A DNA stretch of 64,000 bases from contig NZ_CP127295.1 in the NCBI RefSeq assembly GCF_030285665.1, positions 6,200,001 to 6,264,000 of the forward strand, read 5' to 3'. Every line of letters starts with the position of its first letter. Position 1 is the first letter of the stretch. Position numbers and translations under genes: made by a program. The stretch comes from Amycolatopsis mongoliensis. Its GTDB lineage: Bacteria; Actinomycetota; Actinomycetes; Mycobacteriales; Pseudonocardiaceae. Positions 33,872-41,977 of this stretch are shown here, in pieces. Under the pieces are notes generated by a model. The model searched no databases and had not been told where the DNA came from. It saw nothing but the letters and a program-made list of their open reading frames with translations.

Positions 33872-35614
33872 ATGGATTCCAGCACGATGACGGATCTCGC
33901 GTTGCCGGTGAACGCCGCCCGAAGCAGGGGCATCGGATTGCTGGAGGCCGTGGTCGAACGGTGGGCGGCCGAGCGGCCCACCGTCACGGCGTGCTCCGCG
34001 CCGGACGGCGTGCTCGACTTCGCCGGCCTGGCCGAGCGGACGACGGCGATCGCCGGTGCGTTGGCGGCCGCCGGAGCGGGGCCGGGCACCACGGTCGCGC
34101 TGACCACCGGACGATCCCGGCTTGCCGTGGCGAGCCTGCTCGCCGTGTGGCGCCTCGGCGCGACGGCGGCACCGCTGGACGAGCGGCACCCGGCCGCCCG
34201 GACCGCCGAGGTGCTCGACGGCGCCGGCGTGTCACTGATCCTCGGGCAGCGGCCTCCGGGCGCGCCGGCCGACCTGTCCGTGCTCGACCCGGAGAGCGCC
34301 CGGGGCGGGCTTTTCGCCGCGGCCGGGGGTGAGATCGCCTATCTCATCCACACCTCGGGCAGCGCGGGGCAGCCGAAGGGCGTCGAGGTCACCTACGAAG
34401 GCCTGGAAACGGTGCTGGGTGCGATGAGCACCATCCGCATCGGGCCGGGTGGCCTGGGGGTCAACCCCCTCTCGCCCGCGTTCGACGGCTGGCTCTGGTG
34501 CGTGCTGTTGCACCTGTTGAACGGTATCGGCACGGCGATCCTCGACCTCGCCGACGACGGCGAGCACGTCGACCTCGCCGACCGGATCGCCGCGATCGCG
34601 CCGCGCACGGCCAGCCTCACGCCCTCCCTGCTGGCCTCCTGCGCCGACGCGCTCGCCGGTGCCGAGGTCGTCGTGGTCGCCGGGGAACACTGCCCGCGCG
34701 GACTGCTCGAGGTGCTGCTGGCCCGGCACCGGGTGCTGAACGTCTACGGCCCCACCGAGGCCACGATCGCCGCGACCTGCGCCGACAGCGCCCGCGGCGA
34801 CGACGTCACGACCATCGGGCGCCCGCTGCCCGGATACCTGGCCCGGGTGCTCGACGACGACCTGCGGCCGGTGCCCGCGGGCACCCGCGGCGAGCTGTGC
34901 CTCGGCGGGACCGCGCTCGCCAGGGGCTACCGCGGCGACCCGGACCTCACCGCGCGCCGGTTCGTCACGGTGGACGGGGAACGGCTGTTCCGCACCGGCG
35001 ACGAGGTGCTCGCCCGCCCGGACGGGCACCTCGAGTTCCTCGGCCGGCTCGACACCCAGGTCAAGGTGCGCGGGTTCCGGATCGAGCTCGGCGAGGTCGA
35101 GCGGGTCGTGGAGCAGCTGCCGGCCGTGCTCGCGGCCACGGCGTTCGTCCGGACCGGGGGCGGCACCCTCGGCGTCGCCGCCGTGCTCGCCGACGGGCAC
35201 GACCCGGATGCCGGCGCCCTGCTCGTGCGGGAGCACTGCCGGACCTTCCTGCCCGAGCACATGCTCCCGTCCACAGTGGACTTCCTGCCCGTGCTGCCCT
35301 GCACCGACCGCGGCAAAGTCGACCGGGAGGCGCTCGCGCTGGCCGCCGACGCGGCGCGGCCCGCGGGCCGCGCGCCGGCCACCGTCCGCGAACACGAGGT
35401 CTGCGCCGTCTTCGCCGAGGTGCTGGACCAGCCGGTGACCGACGTGGCCGCCGATTTCTTCGAGCTCGGCGGGCACTCGCTGCTCGCCGCGCGGATGGTC
35501 GCCGCGCTGCGCAAGCGAACCGGGCTGCGGGCGTCGATCCCGTTGCTGCTGGGCAACCCCAACCCGGCCGCGCTGGCCGCGGAGCTGGACCGGCTCGCGG
35601 AGGTGTCCGCTTGA
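33872..35614 (+). CDS. Stand-alone NRPS adenylation-PCP didomain
   Basis: A 580-aa A-PCP protein. Core A3 is IHTSGSAGQPKG (Thr of the usual STG replaced by Ala), A5 NVYGPTEA, A7 LFRTGDEV, A8 a GRLDTQVKVRGFRIELGE segment, and A10 DRGKVDREAL. The PCP has FFELGGHSLLAARM with the phosphopantetheine Ser536. Read off by eye, the specificity pocket starts Asp-Gly-Trp (AFDGWLW) and matches no code I know. A free A-PCP beside a thioesterase and a P450 mirrors NikP1/NikP2/NikQ or the vancomycin-type BpsD/Bhp/OxyD set, which beta-hydroxylate a tethered amino acid. ATG 33887 is an alternative start. Confidence 0.9.
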   Translation: MDSSTMTDLALPVNAARSRGIGLLEAVVERWAAERPTVTACSAPDGVLDFAGLAERTTAIAGALAAAGAGPGTTVALTTGRSRLAVASLLAVWRLGATAAPLDERHPAARTAEVLDGAGVSLILGQRPPGAPADLSVLDPESARGGLFAAAGGEIAYLIHTSGSAGQPKGVEVTYEGLETVLGAMSTIRIGPGGLGVNPLSPAFDGWLWCVLLHLLNGIGTAILDLADDGEHVDLADRIAAIAPRTASLTPSLLASCADALAGAEVVVVAGEHCPRGLLEVLLARHRVLNVYGPTEATIAATCADSARGDDVTTIGRPLPGYLARVLDDDLRPVPAGTRGELCLGGTALARGYRGDPDLTARRFVTVDGERLFRTGDEVLARPDGHLEFLGRLDTQVKVRGFRIELGEVERVVEQLPAVLAATAFVRTGGGTLGVAAVLADGHDPDAGALLVREHCRTFLPEHMLPSTVDFLPVLPCTDRGKVDREALALAADAARPAGRAPATVREHEVCAVFAEVLDQPVTDVAADFFELGGHSLLAARMVAALRKRTGLRASIPLLLGNPNPAALAAELDRLAEVSA

Positions 35615-36318
35615 GCGGCTGGGTGGTGCCGTGGCACCCGTCTCCCGCCGGCCGCCCGACCCTGGTCTGCGCGCCGCCCGGTGGCGCCGGCTGCAGCCGC
35701 TTCCGCGGCTGGCAGGCCCGGCTCGGGCTGGCCGTTTCGGTGGTCGGCGTGCAGCTGCCCGGGCGGGAGAACCGATTCGCCGAGGAGCATCCGGCGACCT
35801 TCGCCGAGGCCGTCGCCGCCGTCGCCGCGGACCTTGCGGAACTCCGGGCAGGCGCGCCGCTCGTCATCGTCGGCGAGAGTTTCGGCGGTCTGCTCGCCTA
35901 CGAGCTCGCGCGGGCGGCCGGTCCGGACGCGCTGGTGCTCGCCGCGACCGAACCGCCGGGCAATCGGTCGGCCGCCGAGCACCTGGTCATCGACGAGCAG
36001 ATCCTGCGCGACCTGTTCGTCTCCGGCCCGCCCGAACTCCGCGACCTCGACGAGGACAGCCAGGAGTTCCTGCTCGACGTGCTGCGCCGGGACGACAAGC
36101 TCGCCGACACCCACGTGCTCGCCGAACGGTTCCAGGTGGACTGCCCGATCCACGCCTGGTCCGGCGACCTGGACGCGGTGGTGCCCGGGCACCTGCTCGA
36201 CGGCTGGGCCGGCTACAGCACCGCCGGCACCACGCGGCGGTCCTTCGCCGGAACCCACACCTTCCTGACCGACCTCGCGGACGAGACCGTGCCCGCACTG
36301 GGGAGCCTGCTGTGCTGA
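35611..36318 (+). CDS. Type II thioesterase
   Basis: A 235-aa alpha/beta-hydrolase thioesterase: CAPPGGAGCSRFRGW near the N-terminus, nucleophile Ser90 in VGESFGG, Asp in SGDLDAVVP and His in GTHTFL. The start is TTG 35611, overlapping the A-PCP stop, with GGAGG seven bases upstream; no ATG or GTG fits as well. Between A-PCP and P450 it most likely releases the hydroxylated amino acid from the carrier, or edits misloaded carrier. Confidence 0.9.
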   Translation: MSGWVVPWHPSPAGRPTLVCAPPGGAGCSRFRGWQARLGLAVSVVGVQLPGRENRFAEEHPATFAEAVAAVAADLAELRAGAPLVIVGESFGGLLAYELARAAGPDALVLAATEPPGNRSAAEHLVIDEQILRDLFVSGPPELRDLDEDSQEFLLDVLRRDDKLADTHVLAERFQVDCPIHAWSGDLDAVVPGHLLDGWAGYSTAGTTRRSFAGTHTFLTDLADETVPALGSLLC

Positions 36319-37496
36319 TGGACCTGACCGACGACCTGAGCTTCGCCGGCACCGAGTTCTGGCCGCACTTCGCGTGGCTGCGCGAGCACGATCCGGTGAG
36401 CCGGCACCCCGACTCCCGTGGCGGCTTCTGGGTGGTCACCCGGTATGCCGACGTGCTGTCGGTCTACCGCGACGCGGCCGGGTTCAGCTCCCGGCACGGG
36501 ATGCGGCTGGGCACCAACCCGACCGCGGTGGACGCCGTGACCGGGCAGATGCTGATCGTCTCCGACCAGCCGGACCACGCGCAGCTGAAAACGGTGCTGG
36601 CCAAGGGTTTCTCGCCCGCCGCGATCCCGCACGCGGAGGACCTGGTGCGCACCGTCGTGCGCGGCCTGCTCGACGACGCACTCGCCGCGGGCGAGGTGGA
36701 CCTCGTGGAGACCGCGCGCCGGCTGCCGACTCGCGTGGTGTGCGCGCTGATGGGCGTGCCGCGGGAGGAGTGGGACTGGCTCGGCGGCACGATGAACGAC
36801 GCCTTCGAGGGCGCGGACGAGCAGAGCAGGCTCGCCGCGCACGCGGAGATCTTCCTGTACTTCTCGGAACTGGTGCTCGACCGCCGGGACAACCCGGGCG
36901 ACGACTTCGTCAGCCGGATCGCCGCCGACCGGCGGTCCACAGCGGACGGTACGAAGCGGCCGCTGACCGACACCGAGATCGTGGTGAACTGCAACGGCGT
37001 CCTCGCGGGCGGCAACGAGACCACTCGCTACTCCGCGGCCGGCGCCGTGCTCGCCCTGATCGAGCACCCGGACCAGTGGGCCGCGCTGCGCACCGACCGC
37101 GCGCTGCTGCCGAGCGCGGTCGAGGAGGTCCTGCGCTGGACCACCCCCGGCGTGCACGTGCTGCGCACCGCGACCGCGCCCACCACGATCGGCGGCGTCG
37201 ACATCGCCGCGGGCGACCGGGTGACCCTGTGGAACGTCTCGGCCAACCGGGACGACGCCGAGTTCGGCGACGCCGGCCGCTTCCGGGTGGACCGCACACC
37301 CAACCGCCACCTCGCCTTCGGCGGCGGCCGCCACCAGTGCCTGGGGGCGCGCCTCGCCCGCCTGGAACTGACGGTGTTCCTGGAGGAACTGCTGAACCGC
37401 GTGGCCACCGTGGACATCGTGGGCGAACCCCGCTACACGGCGTCGAACTTCACCTGGGGTGTGCGCGAACTGCCGGTGCGCCTGCACTCCGCTTGA
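36318..37496 (+). CDS. Cytochrome P450
   Basis: A 392-aa bacterial P450 with the I-helix LAGGNETTRYS, the ExxR pair in EEVLRW, and the heme loop LAFGGGRHQCLGARLAR with ligand Cys341. ATG 36318 overlaps the thioesterase stop (TGATG); GTG 36312 is possible. Coupling to an A-PCP and a thioesterase points to oxidation, probably beta-hydroxylation, of a carrier-bound amino acid, as in NovI, NikQ and OxyD. No ferredoxin gene is nearby. Confidence 0.92.
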   Translation: MDLTDDLSFAGTEFWPHFAWLREHDPVSRHPDSRGGFWVVTRYADVLSVYRDAAGFSSRHGMRLGTNPTAVDAVTGQMLIVSDQPDHAQLKTVLAKGFSPAAIPHAEDLVRTVVRGLLDDALAAGEVDLVETARRLPTRVVCALMGVPREEWDWLGGTMNDAFEGADEQSRLAAHAEIFLYFSELVLDRRDNPGDDFVSRIAADRRSTADGTKRPLTDTEIVVNCNGVLAGGNETTRYSAAGAVLALIEHPDQWAALRTDRALLPSAVEEVLRWTTPGVHVLRTATAPTTIGGVDIAAGDRVTLWNVSANRDDAEFGDAGRFRVDRTPNRHLAFGGGRHQCLGARLARLELTVFLEELLNRVATVDIVGEPRYTASNFTWGVRELPVRLHSA

Positions 37497-37996
37497 CCAT
37501 GTGGCCGATTGGCCGCGTGCGGGTAGAGCTGCGTTGACGAGGACAGGAGACCGTTGCGCCGGATCTCGATCCCCGGCCTGGTGAGGCCACTCTTGCTGCG
37601 CCGGGGACGATGCCGGCGGCGCGCGAGCACCGTCAACCGACCCGGAAACGTTTCGCGCCTCCCCGAAACATGAGGTCGTTTCGCTGATCGGGCGACCTCC
37701 CGTCCGGAAGGATTCGTGGCGGATTCCGTGACCGTCGTCGGTTCCGGGACGGTGCGGAACGAGTCACCACCACGTGGTCCGGTGGGCGACCACGCCCGGG
37801 TCGAGATCGGGATGCGCCGGCGTCGACGACGTTCGGCCAGGTCACCAGGCGCAGCAGCTCGCCACGAGCAGTCCTCTTCGGATCGCCGGACCTGCCTGGT
37901 GGCCCCGTCTTCGGCGGAGCCACCAAGGGAACCGCGACCCGGCCGACCGCTCCGGCGACCGTGCCCGTCGCCGCGAATCGCGGCCACCATGGCGGG
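37497..37996. other. Intergenic stretch before the NB-ARC regulator
   Basis: About 500 bases. Overlapping short frames exist but none has a plausible product or ribosome-binding site. No clear terminator follows the P450 gene. Confidence 0.3.
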
Positions 37997-40429
37997 ATGG
38001 CGTTCACCGATCCACCTGATCCCGGCCACGCGCGCACGCTGGACGAGCTGATCGCGCAGCTGCGGCTGCTCAAGACGTGGGCGGGTGGCCCGTCGTACGC
38101 GCAGATCGCCGAGCGGGTGAACCGGCTCTGGACGGCGGCCGGGCGCCCGCCCGGCGAGCGCACCGCCCGCACGACGGTCGCCGACTGCTTCAAGGCCGGC
38201 CGCGCCCGGCCCAACACCGATCTGGTGCTGGCCGTTGTCGAAGTGCTGCACCCCGACCCGGGCTACGTCGCCGGCTGGCAGGACATGCTGCGGGTGGTCC
38301 GCAGCCGTGCGGAGGCGGCGACCTTCGTGCAGGCTCAGCTCGGCCTGCCCGGCGCGATCCCGCACTTCACCGGGCGCCGGGCGTACCTCGCGCGGCTGTC
38401 TGCGGTGCTCGGCGACGCCACGGGCGGACAGGTGACGGCGATCGCGGGCATGGCCGGTGTCGGCAAGACCGCGCTGGCCGTGCACGTCGCGCACGAGCTG
38501 CTGCGCACGGGCCCGTTCGACAACGCGCTTTTCGTGAACCTGCGCGGTTTCCACCCCGACCCCGGCCGGCCGCCCGTGGATCCGGCCGCGGTGCTCGACT
38601 CCTTCCTGCGCTTGCTCGGCGTGCCCGGGCACGCCGTACCCGCCGACCTGCCGGGCAAGAGGCGGCTGTACCGGGAGCGCTCGGCCGGGCGGCGCCTGCT
38701 CGTCGTGCTCGACAACGCGCGCAGCGAGGATGAGGTCCGGCCGCTGCTGCCCGACGAACGGGGTGGGCCGGTGCTCGTCACCAGCCGCACGGCGCTGCCC
38801 GGGCTGACCGGTGCGGCGCACGTGCGGCTGGACGTGCTGGATCCGGACGAGGCGCTGGCCTACCTGCGGCTCACCGTCGGCGCGGAGCGGGTCGACCGGG
38901 AGCCCGGCGTGGCCCGGCGGATCACCGCCGAGCTGGGCAACCTGCCGCTCGCGCTGACCCTCGCCGCGTTGCGGATGACCGCGCCGGCACACCGGTCGTG
39001 GCTGCTGGCCGACCACCTGGAGCGGCTCGAGCAGCGGCGCGCGCACCTGCGCCTGGACAACGCCGTGGACGCGTCGATCGGCCTGTCCTACGACCAGCTC
39101 GGCGAGCCGGAACGGCGGGCCCTGCGGTTGTTCGCCCTGCACCCCGGCGCGGACCTGGACGCCTACGGCATCGCCGCGCTCGCCGGTACCGGCCTGGACG
39201 AGGCGACCCTGACCTCCGACCGGCTCGTCGCCGCGAGCCTGGTGCGGCGCAGCGAGGCGAACCGATTCGAGCTGCACGACCTCGTCCGCGCGTTCGGGAT
39301 GGCGCGGACCCAGGACGAGGACGTCTCCGCCGGCCGGAAGGCCGCGCTGTCAGGCTTGCTCGACTACTACACGTTCGCCGCCGCCACCGCGATGGACCAG
39401 TACGCGCCGCGCGTGCGTGACCACCTGCCGCGCGTCCCCGACCCCGGCTTGCCGATCCCGCCGCTGACCGGCCGCGGGCCGGCGGCCGCGTGGCTGGACG
39501 CCGAACGAGCCAACCTGGTCAGTGCCGGCATCCACGGGGTGCCGTCGGGCCACGCGGGACTGCTGTCGCGGATCCTGTTCCGGTACCTGCAGACCGGTGG
39601 CTACATCAGGGAGGCGCTGGTCCTGCACAGGAGCGCGGCGGAGTCGGCGGACCCGGTCGCCCGCGGGCACGCCCTGGTGAGCCTCGCGGCCACCCACGGC
39701 CAGGTCGGCCGCTACGAGGTGGCGACGCAGTGCGCCGAACAGGCGCTGGACCGCTTCCGCGGTGCGGAAGACCGCTGGGGCGAGTGCCGGGCGCTCGGGA
39801 CGCTGGGCGCGATCGCCTCCTGGAATGCCGACTTCGCGCGTTCGGCGGGGTTCCTGCGGGAGGCGCTGACCCTGGCCCGCGAGGTCCGCGACCGGTCGGG
39901 CGAACGCACCGCGCTGACCAACCTCGGCTATGTCTACGGCCGGCTGGGCTGGTACGCCGAGGCGCTGGATTTCCACGTGCAGGCACTCGCCATCGACCAG
40001 CAGGTCGGCGACCCGAGCGACACGGGCCGCACCCTGCTCAACATCGGCGACGCGCACCTGCGCTCCGGCAGGCACGCGGACGCCTGCGGCTACTTCCGCC
40101 GCGCGACGGCCATCGCCGAGCAGGTGGGCGACCGGGACCTCCACGTGGAAGCGCTGCTGTGCCTCGCGGACGCGTCACTGGAACTCGGCCGCGCCGACCA
40201 CGCCCGGACGACCCACGAGTGCGCGCTCGCGATAGCGGTGGACCTCGGCAGCCTGCACCAGGCGGCCCGCGCACACACCGGCCTCGCCCGGGCCCTGACC
40301 GCGATGGGCGACCCGGTGCGGGCCCGGCACCACTGGCTCGCTGCCCGCGACCACCACCGCGAACTGGGCCTGCCGGAACCGGCCGAGATCACCGCGGGTG
40401 CCGGCCGGCCGGTCACTGCCGGTGGGTGA
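37997..40429 (+). CDS. HTH - NB-ARC - TPR regulator (AfsR/SARP-like, no SARP DNA-binding domain)
   Basis: An 810-aa STAND-type regulator. Residues about 15-110 form an HTH-like N-terminal domain (TLDELIAQLRLLKTWAG, then SYAQIAERVN). An NB-ARC ATPase follows, with Walker A AGMAGVGKTAL near residue 150, Walker B-like LLVVLDNAR, the LVTSRTALPGL sensor and a GNLPLALTLAA helix. TPR-like repeats fill about 490-800. Such proteins often control nearby secondary metabolism. ATG 37997 is taken as the start. It lies between the NRPS cassette and the Cys-rich peptide operon and could regulate either. Confidence 0.88.
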   Translation: MAFTDPPDPGHARTLDELIAQLRLLKTWAGGPSYAQIAERVNRLWTAAGRPPGERTARTTVADCFKAGRARPNTDLVLAVVEVLHPDPGYVAGWQDMLRVVRSRAEAATFVQAQLGLPGAIPHFTGRRAYLARLSAVLGDATGGQVTAIAGMAGVGKTALAVHVAHELLRTGPFDNALFVNLRGFHPDPGRPPVDPAAVLDSFLRLLGVPGHAVPADLPGKRRLYRERSAGRRLLVVLDNARSEDEVRPLLPDERGGPVLVTSRTALPGLTGAAHVRLDVLDPDEALAYLRLTVGAERVDREPGVARRITAELGNLPLALTLAALRMTAPAHRSWLLADHLERLEQRRAHLRLDNAVDASIGLSYDQLGEPERRALRLFALHPGADLDAYGIAALAGTGLDEATLTSDRLVAASLVRRSEANRFELHDLVRAFGMARTQDEDVSAGRKAALSGLLDYYTFAAATAMDQYAPRVRDHLPRVPDPGLPIPPLTGRGPAAAWLDAERANLVSAGIHGVPSGHAGLLSRILFRYLQTGGYIREALVLHRSAAESADPVARGHALVSLAATHGQVGRYEVATQCAEQALDRFRGAEDRWGECRALGTLGAIASWNADFARSAGFLREALTLAREVRDRSGERTALTNLGYVYGRLGWYAEALDFHVQALAIDQQVGDPSDTGRTLLNIGDAHLRSGRHADACGYFRRATAIAEQVGDRDLHVEALLCLADASLELGRADHARTTHECALAIAVDLGSLHQAARAHTGLARALTAMGDPVRARHHWLAARDHHRELGLPEPAEITAGAGRPVTAGG

Positions 40430-40465
40430 CGGCGTCCGCGCGTGACGAGTCGGTCCGGTCCCGAA

Positions 40466-40548
40466 CGCCCCAATGTGGCGTTGGTTGCGTCCAACGCACC
40501 CAATGTGGCGTTCGGTGCGTCAGACGCACCGAACGCCACATTGGGGCG
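40466..40548. repeat. Long intergenic palindrome, copy A
   Basis: A perfect 23-base inverted repeat (arms 40499-40521 and 40523-40545, one base between) starting CCCAATGTGGCGTTCGGTGC. A related third arm (about 40468-40498, CCCAATGTGGCGTT...) precedes it directly. Copy B with matched changes lies at 44506-44552. It resembles the REP-like palindromes I associate with Amycolatopsis genomes. It can also act as a terminator for the regulator gene. Confidence 0.85.
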
Positions 40549-40724
40549 TGTCGCCCTGCCGCTGTCGACGGACCTCGGACGCACGAGCGGGCGCTGGGTC
40601 CGGCGTCCGGGTTCGTCCGGGATTGCTGCCCGGAGACGCGGGTGACCGCGATGCTCGCAGCCGGCGCGGGACTGGGGAAACGCATCCCGCACCGTGGACA
40701 CACCCACCGTCGAAGGGAGAAACC

Positions 40725-40892
40725 ATGGGGCGCCTGATCGACCGCGTGCTCACCCGGATCGTGCCCACCGCCAAGGCTTCCGCCTGCAGTGGCACGTACT
40801 TCTGCGACGCCGCGGGCCACCCCGGCTACTGGTACCGGTTCTGCTGCCCGCAGACCGGCTGCGAGTGGTCCAAGGTCCGCAGCAGCTGCTGA
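40725..40892 (+). CDS. Six-cysteine precursor-like peptide
   Basis: A 55-aa peptide. Residues 1-20 form a basic amphipathic leader (MGRLIDRVLTRIVPTAKASA) ending in an Ala-Ser-Ala motif. The core from Cys21 is aromatic and Gly-rich with Cys at 21, 27, 40, 41, 46 and 55, enough for three disulfides, and two Trp (36, 48). AAGGGAGA lies four to five bases before ATG 40725, a strong site. Downstream come redox, export and signal-peptidase-like genes. Inference: a secreted disulfide-rich peptide cut after ASA; the leader is not hydrophobic enough for a normal Sec signal. I know no named family. Confidence 0.8.
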   Translation: MGRLIDRVLTRIVPTAKASACSGTYFCDAAGHPGYWYRFCCPQTGCEWSKVRSSC

Positions 40893-40905
40893 ACCGGTCC
40901 GAGCG

Positions 40906-40951
40906 TGCTCGGGCGGTGTCCGCCGCCTTCCCCGCGGACACCGCCCGAGCA
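40906..40951 (+). terminator. Perfect 18-bp hairpin after the peptide gene (attenuator)
   Basis: TGCTCGGGCGGTGTCCGC (40906-40923), ten-base loop, and its exact complement (40934-40951). It lies 13 bases after the peptide stop and 13 before mauE-like ATG 40965. It has no U-tract, so partial read-through or mRNA 3'-end protection is likely, giving much precursor and little machinery. Confidence 0.8.
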
Positions 40952-40964
40952 TGGATGGAGTGAC

Positions 40965-41471
40965 ATGGAGTACCTCCGCGCGGCCTGCGCGGCGCTGATC
41001 GCCGTGGTGTTCGCCGTCTCGTCGGTGTCGAAGCTGCGGGACTTCCGCGGGTTCGCGCGGTCGGTGCCCGTGCTGGTGCCGATGCCCGCGAGGTGGGTCC
41101 TGCCGGTGTCGGTGGCCGTCGTGGCCGCCGAGGGGAGTACCGCGGTCCTCGTGGTCGTGCCGGCCACCGCGACGGCGGGGTTCGTCCTCGCCTCGGGGTT
41201 GCTGCCGGCCTTCACCGCCGCCATCGCCGCTTCGCTACGCCGCGGGCAGCGGGTCCCGTGCCGCTGCTTCGGCGCGGCCGACACCCCGGTCGGCCCGCGC
41301 CACCTGGCCCGCAACATCGTGCTGGCCTGCCTGGCCGTCCTCGGCGCGCTCGCGCCGGAGCACCTGCCGCCCGTCGCCGGGGCCGCCGTCGCGGTCGCGG
41401 TGGGTGTGGTCGTGGCCGTGCTCGTCACCGCGATGGATGACATCGCCGTCGTGTTCGCAAGGAGTTCCTGA
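40965..41471 (+). CDS. MauE/DoxX-like redox membrane protein
   Basis: A 168-aa membrane protein with about four hydrophobic helices. PCRCFGAAD (Cys99, Cys101) followed by GPRHLARNIVLA matches the conserved C-x-CFG ... RN segment of MauE-like proteins, relatives of DsbD/VKOR-type electron carriers. In methylamine dehydrogenase maturation MauE works with MauD in disulfide formation. Here it is followed by a membrane-anchored CxxC protein, the same pairing. ATG 40965 has GGAG upstream; the longer frame crosses the hairpin and is unlikely. Confidence 0.85.
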   Translation: MEYLRAACAALIAVVFAVSSVSKLRDFRGFARSVPVLVPMPARWVLPVSVAVVAAEGSTAVLVVVPATATAGFVLASGLLPAFTAAIAASLRRGQRVPCRCFGAADTPVGPRHLARNIVLACLAVLGALAPEHLPPVAGAAVAVAVGVVVAVLVTAMDDIAVVFARSS

Positions 41472-41974
41472 TGCCCCTCGTCGTCGCCACCTTGGTGCTG
41501 CTCGGCCTGTTCTGCCTGCTGAACCTGCTCCTGACCGTCGGGATCCTGCGCCGGATGCGGGCTCAGGCCGCCACGGAGTCCGGGGCCCTCTTCGCGCTGC
41601 GCCCCGGTTCGGCCATCGGCGAGTTCGCCGCCACCACGACCGACGGCGAGCCGGTCACCACCGCAACGCTGAACGGCACGGTGGCGTTCTTCTCCGCCGA
41701 TTGCGCTGCCTGCCACGACACCCTGCCGGACTTCCTCGCCTACGCCCGCGATCGGGGCAGGGACAACGTCTTCGCCGTCTTCGGCGGCGATGAGCCGGAC
41801 ACCGTGCGCGCGCTCGCCGAGGTCGCGCGGGTGGTACCGGCCGACCTCGACGGCGGCCAGGTGGCCACCGCGTTCCGCAACACCTGGACACCCGCGCTGT
41901 ACGTGGTGTCCGACGGGCGGGTGGTCGCGACCGCGGGCCGGGTGCACGAGCTGCCCGTGCCCGCCGGGCGCTGA
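41471..41974 (+). CDS. Membrane-anchored thioredoxin-like protein (MauD/TlpA type)
   Basis: A 167-aa protein: one N-terminal hydrophobic helix (about 3-25), then a thioredoxin-like domain facing outward with CAAC (Cys78, Cys81) in FFSADCAACHDTLP and the cis-Pro in NTWTPALYVV. This is the MauD/TlpA layout. Coupled to the MauE-like gene (TGATG overlap), it should exchange disulfides with it and with an exported thiol peptide. The six-Cys peptide in the same operon is the obvious client (inference). Confidence 0.87.
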   Translation: MPLVVATLVLLGLFCLLNLLLTVGILRRMRAQAATESGALFALRPGSAIGEFAATTTDGEPVTTATLNGTVAFFSADCAACHDTLPDFLAYARDRGRDNVFAVFGGDEPDTVRALAEVARVVPADLDGGQVATAFRNTWTPALYVVSDGRVVATAGRVHELPVPAGR

Positions 41975-41977
41975 CCG

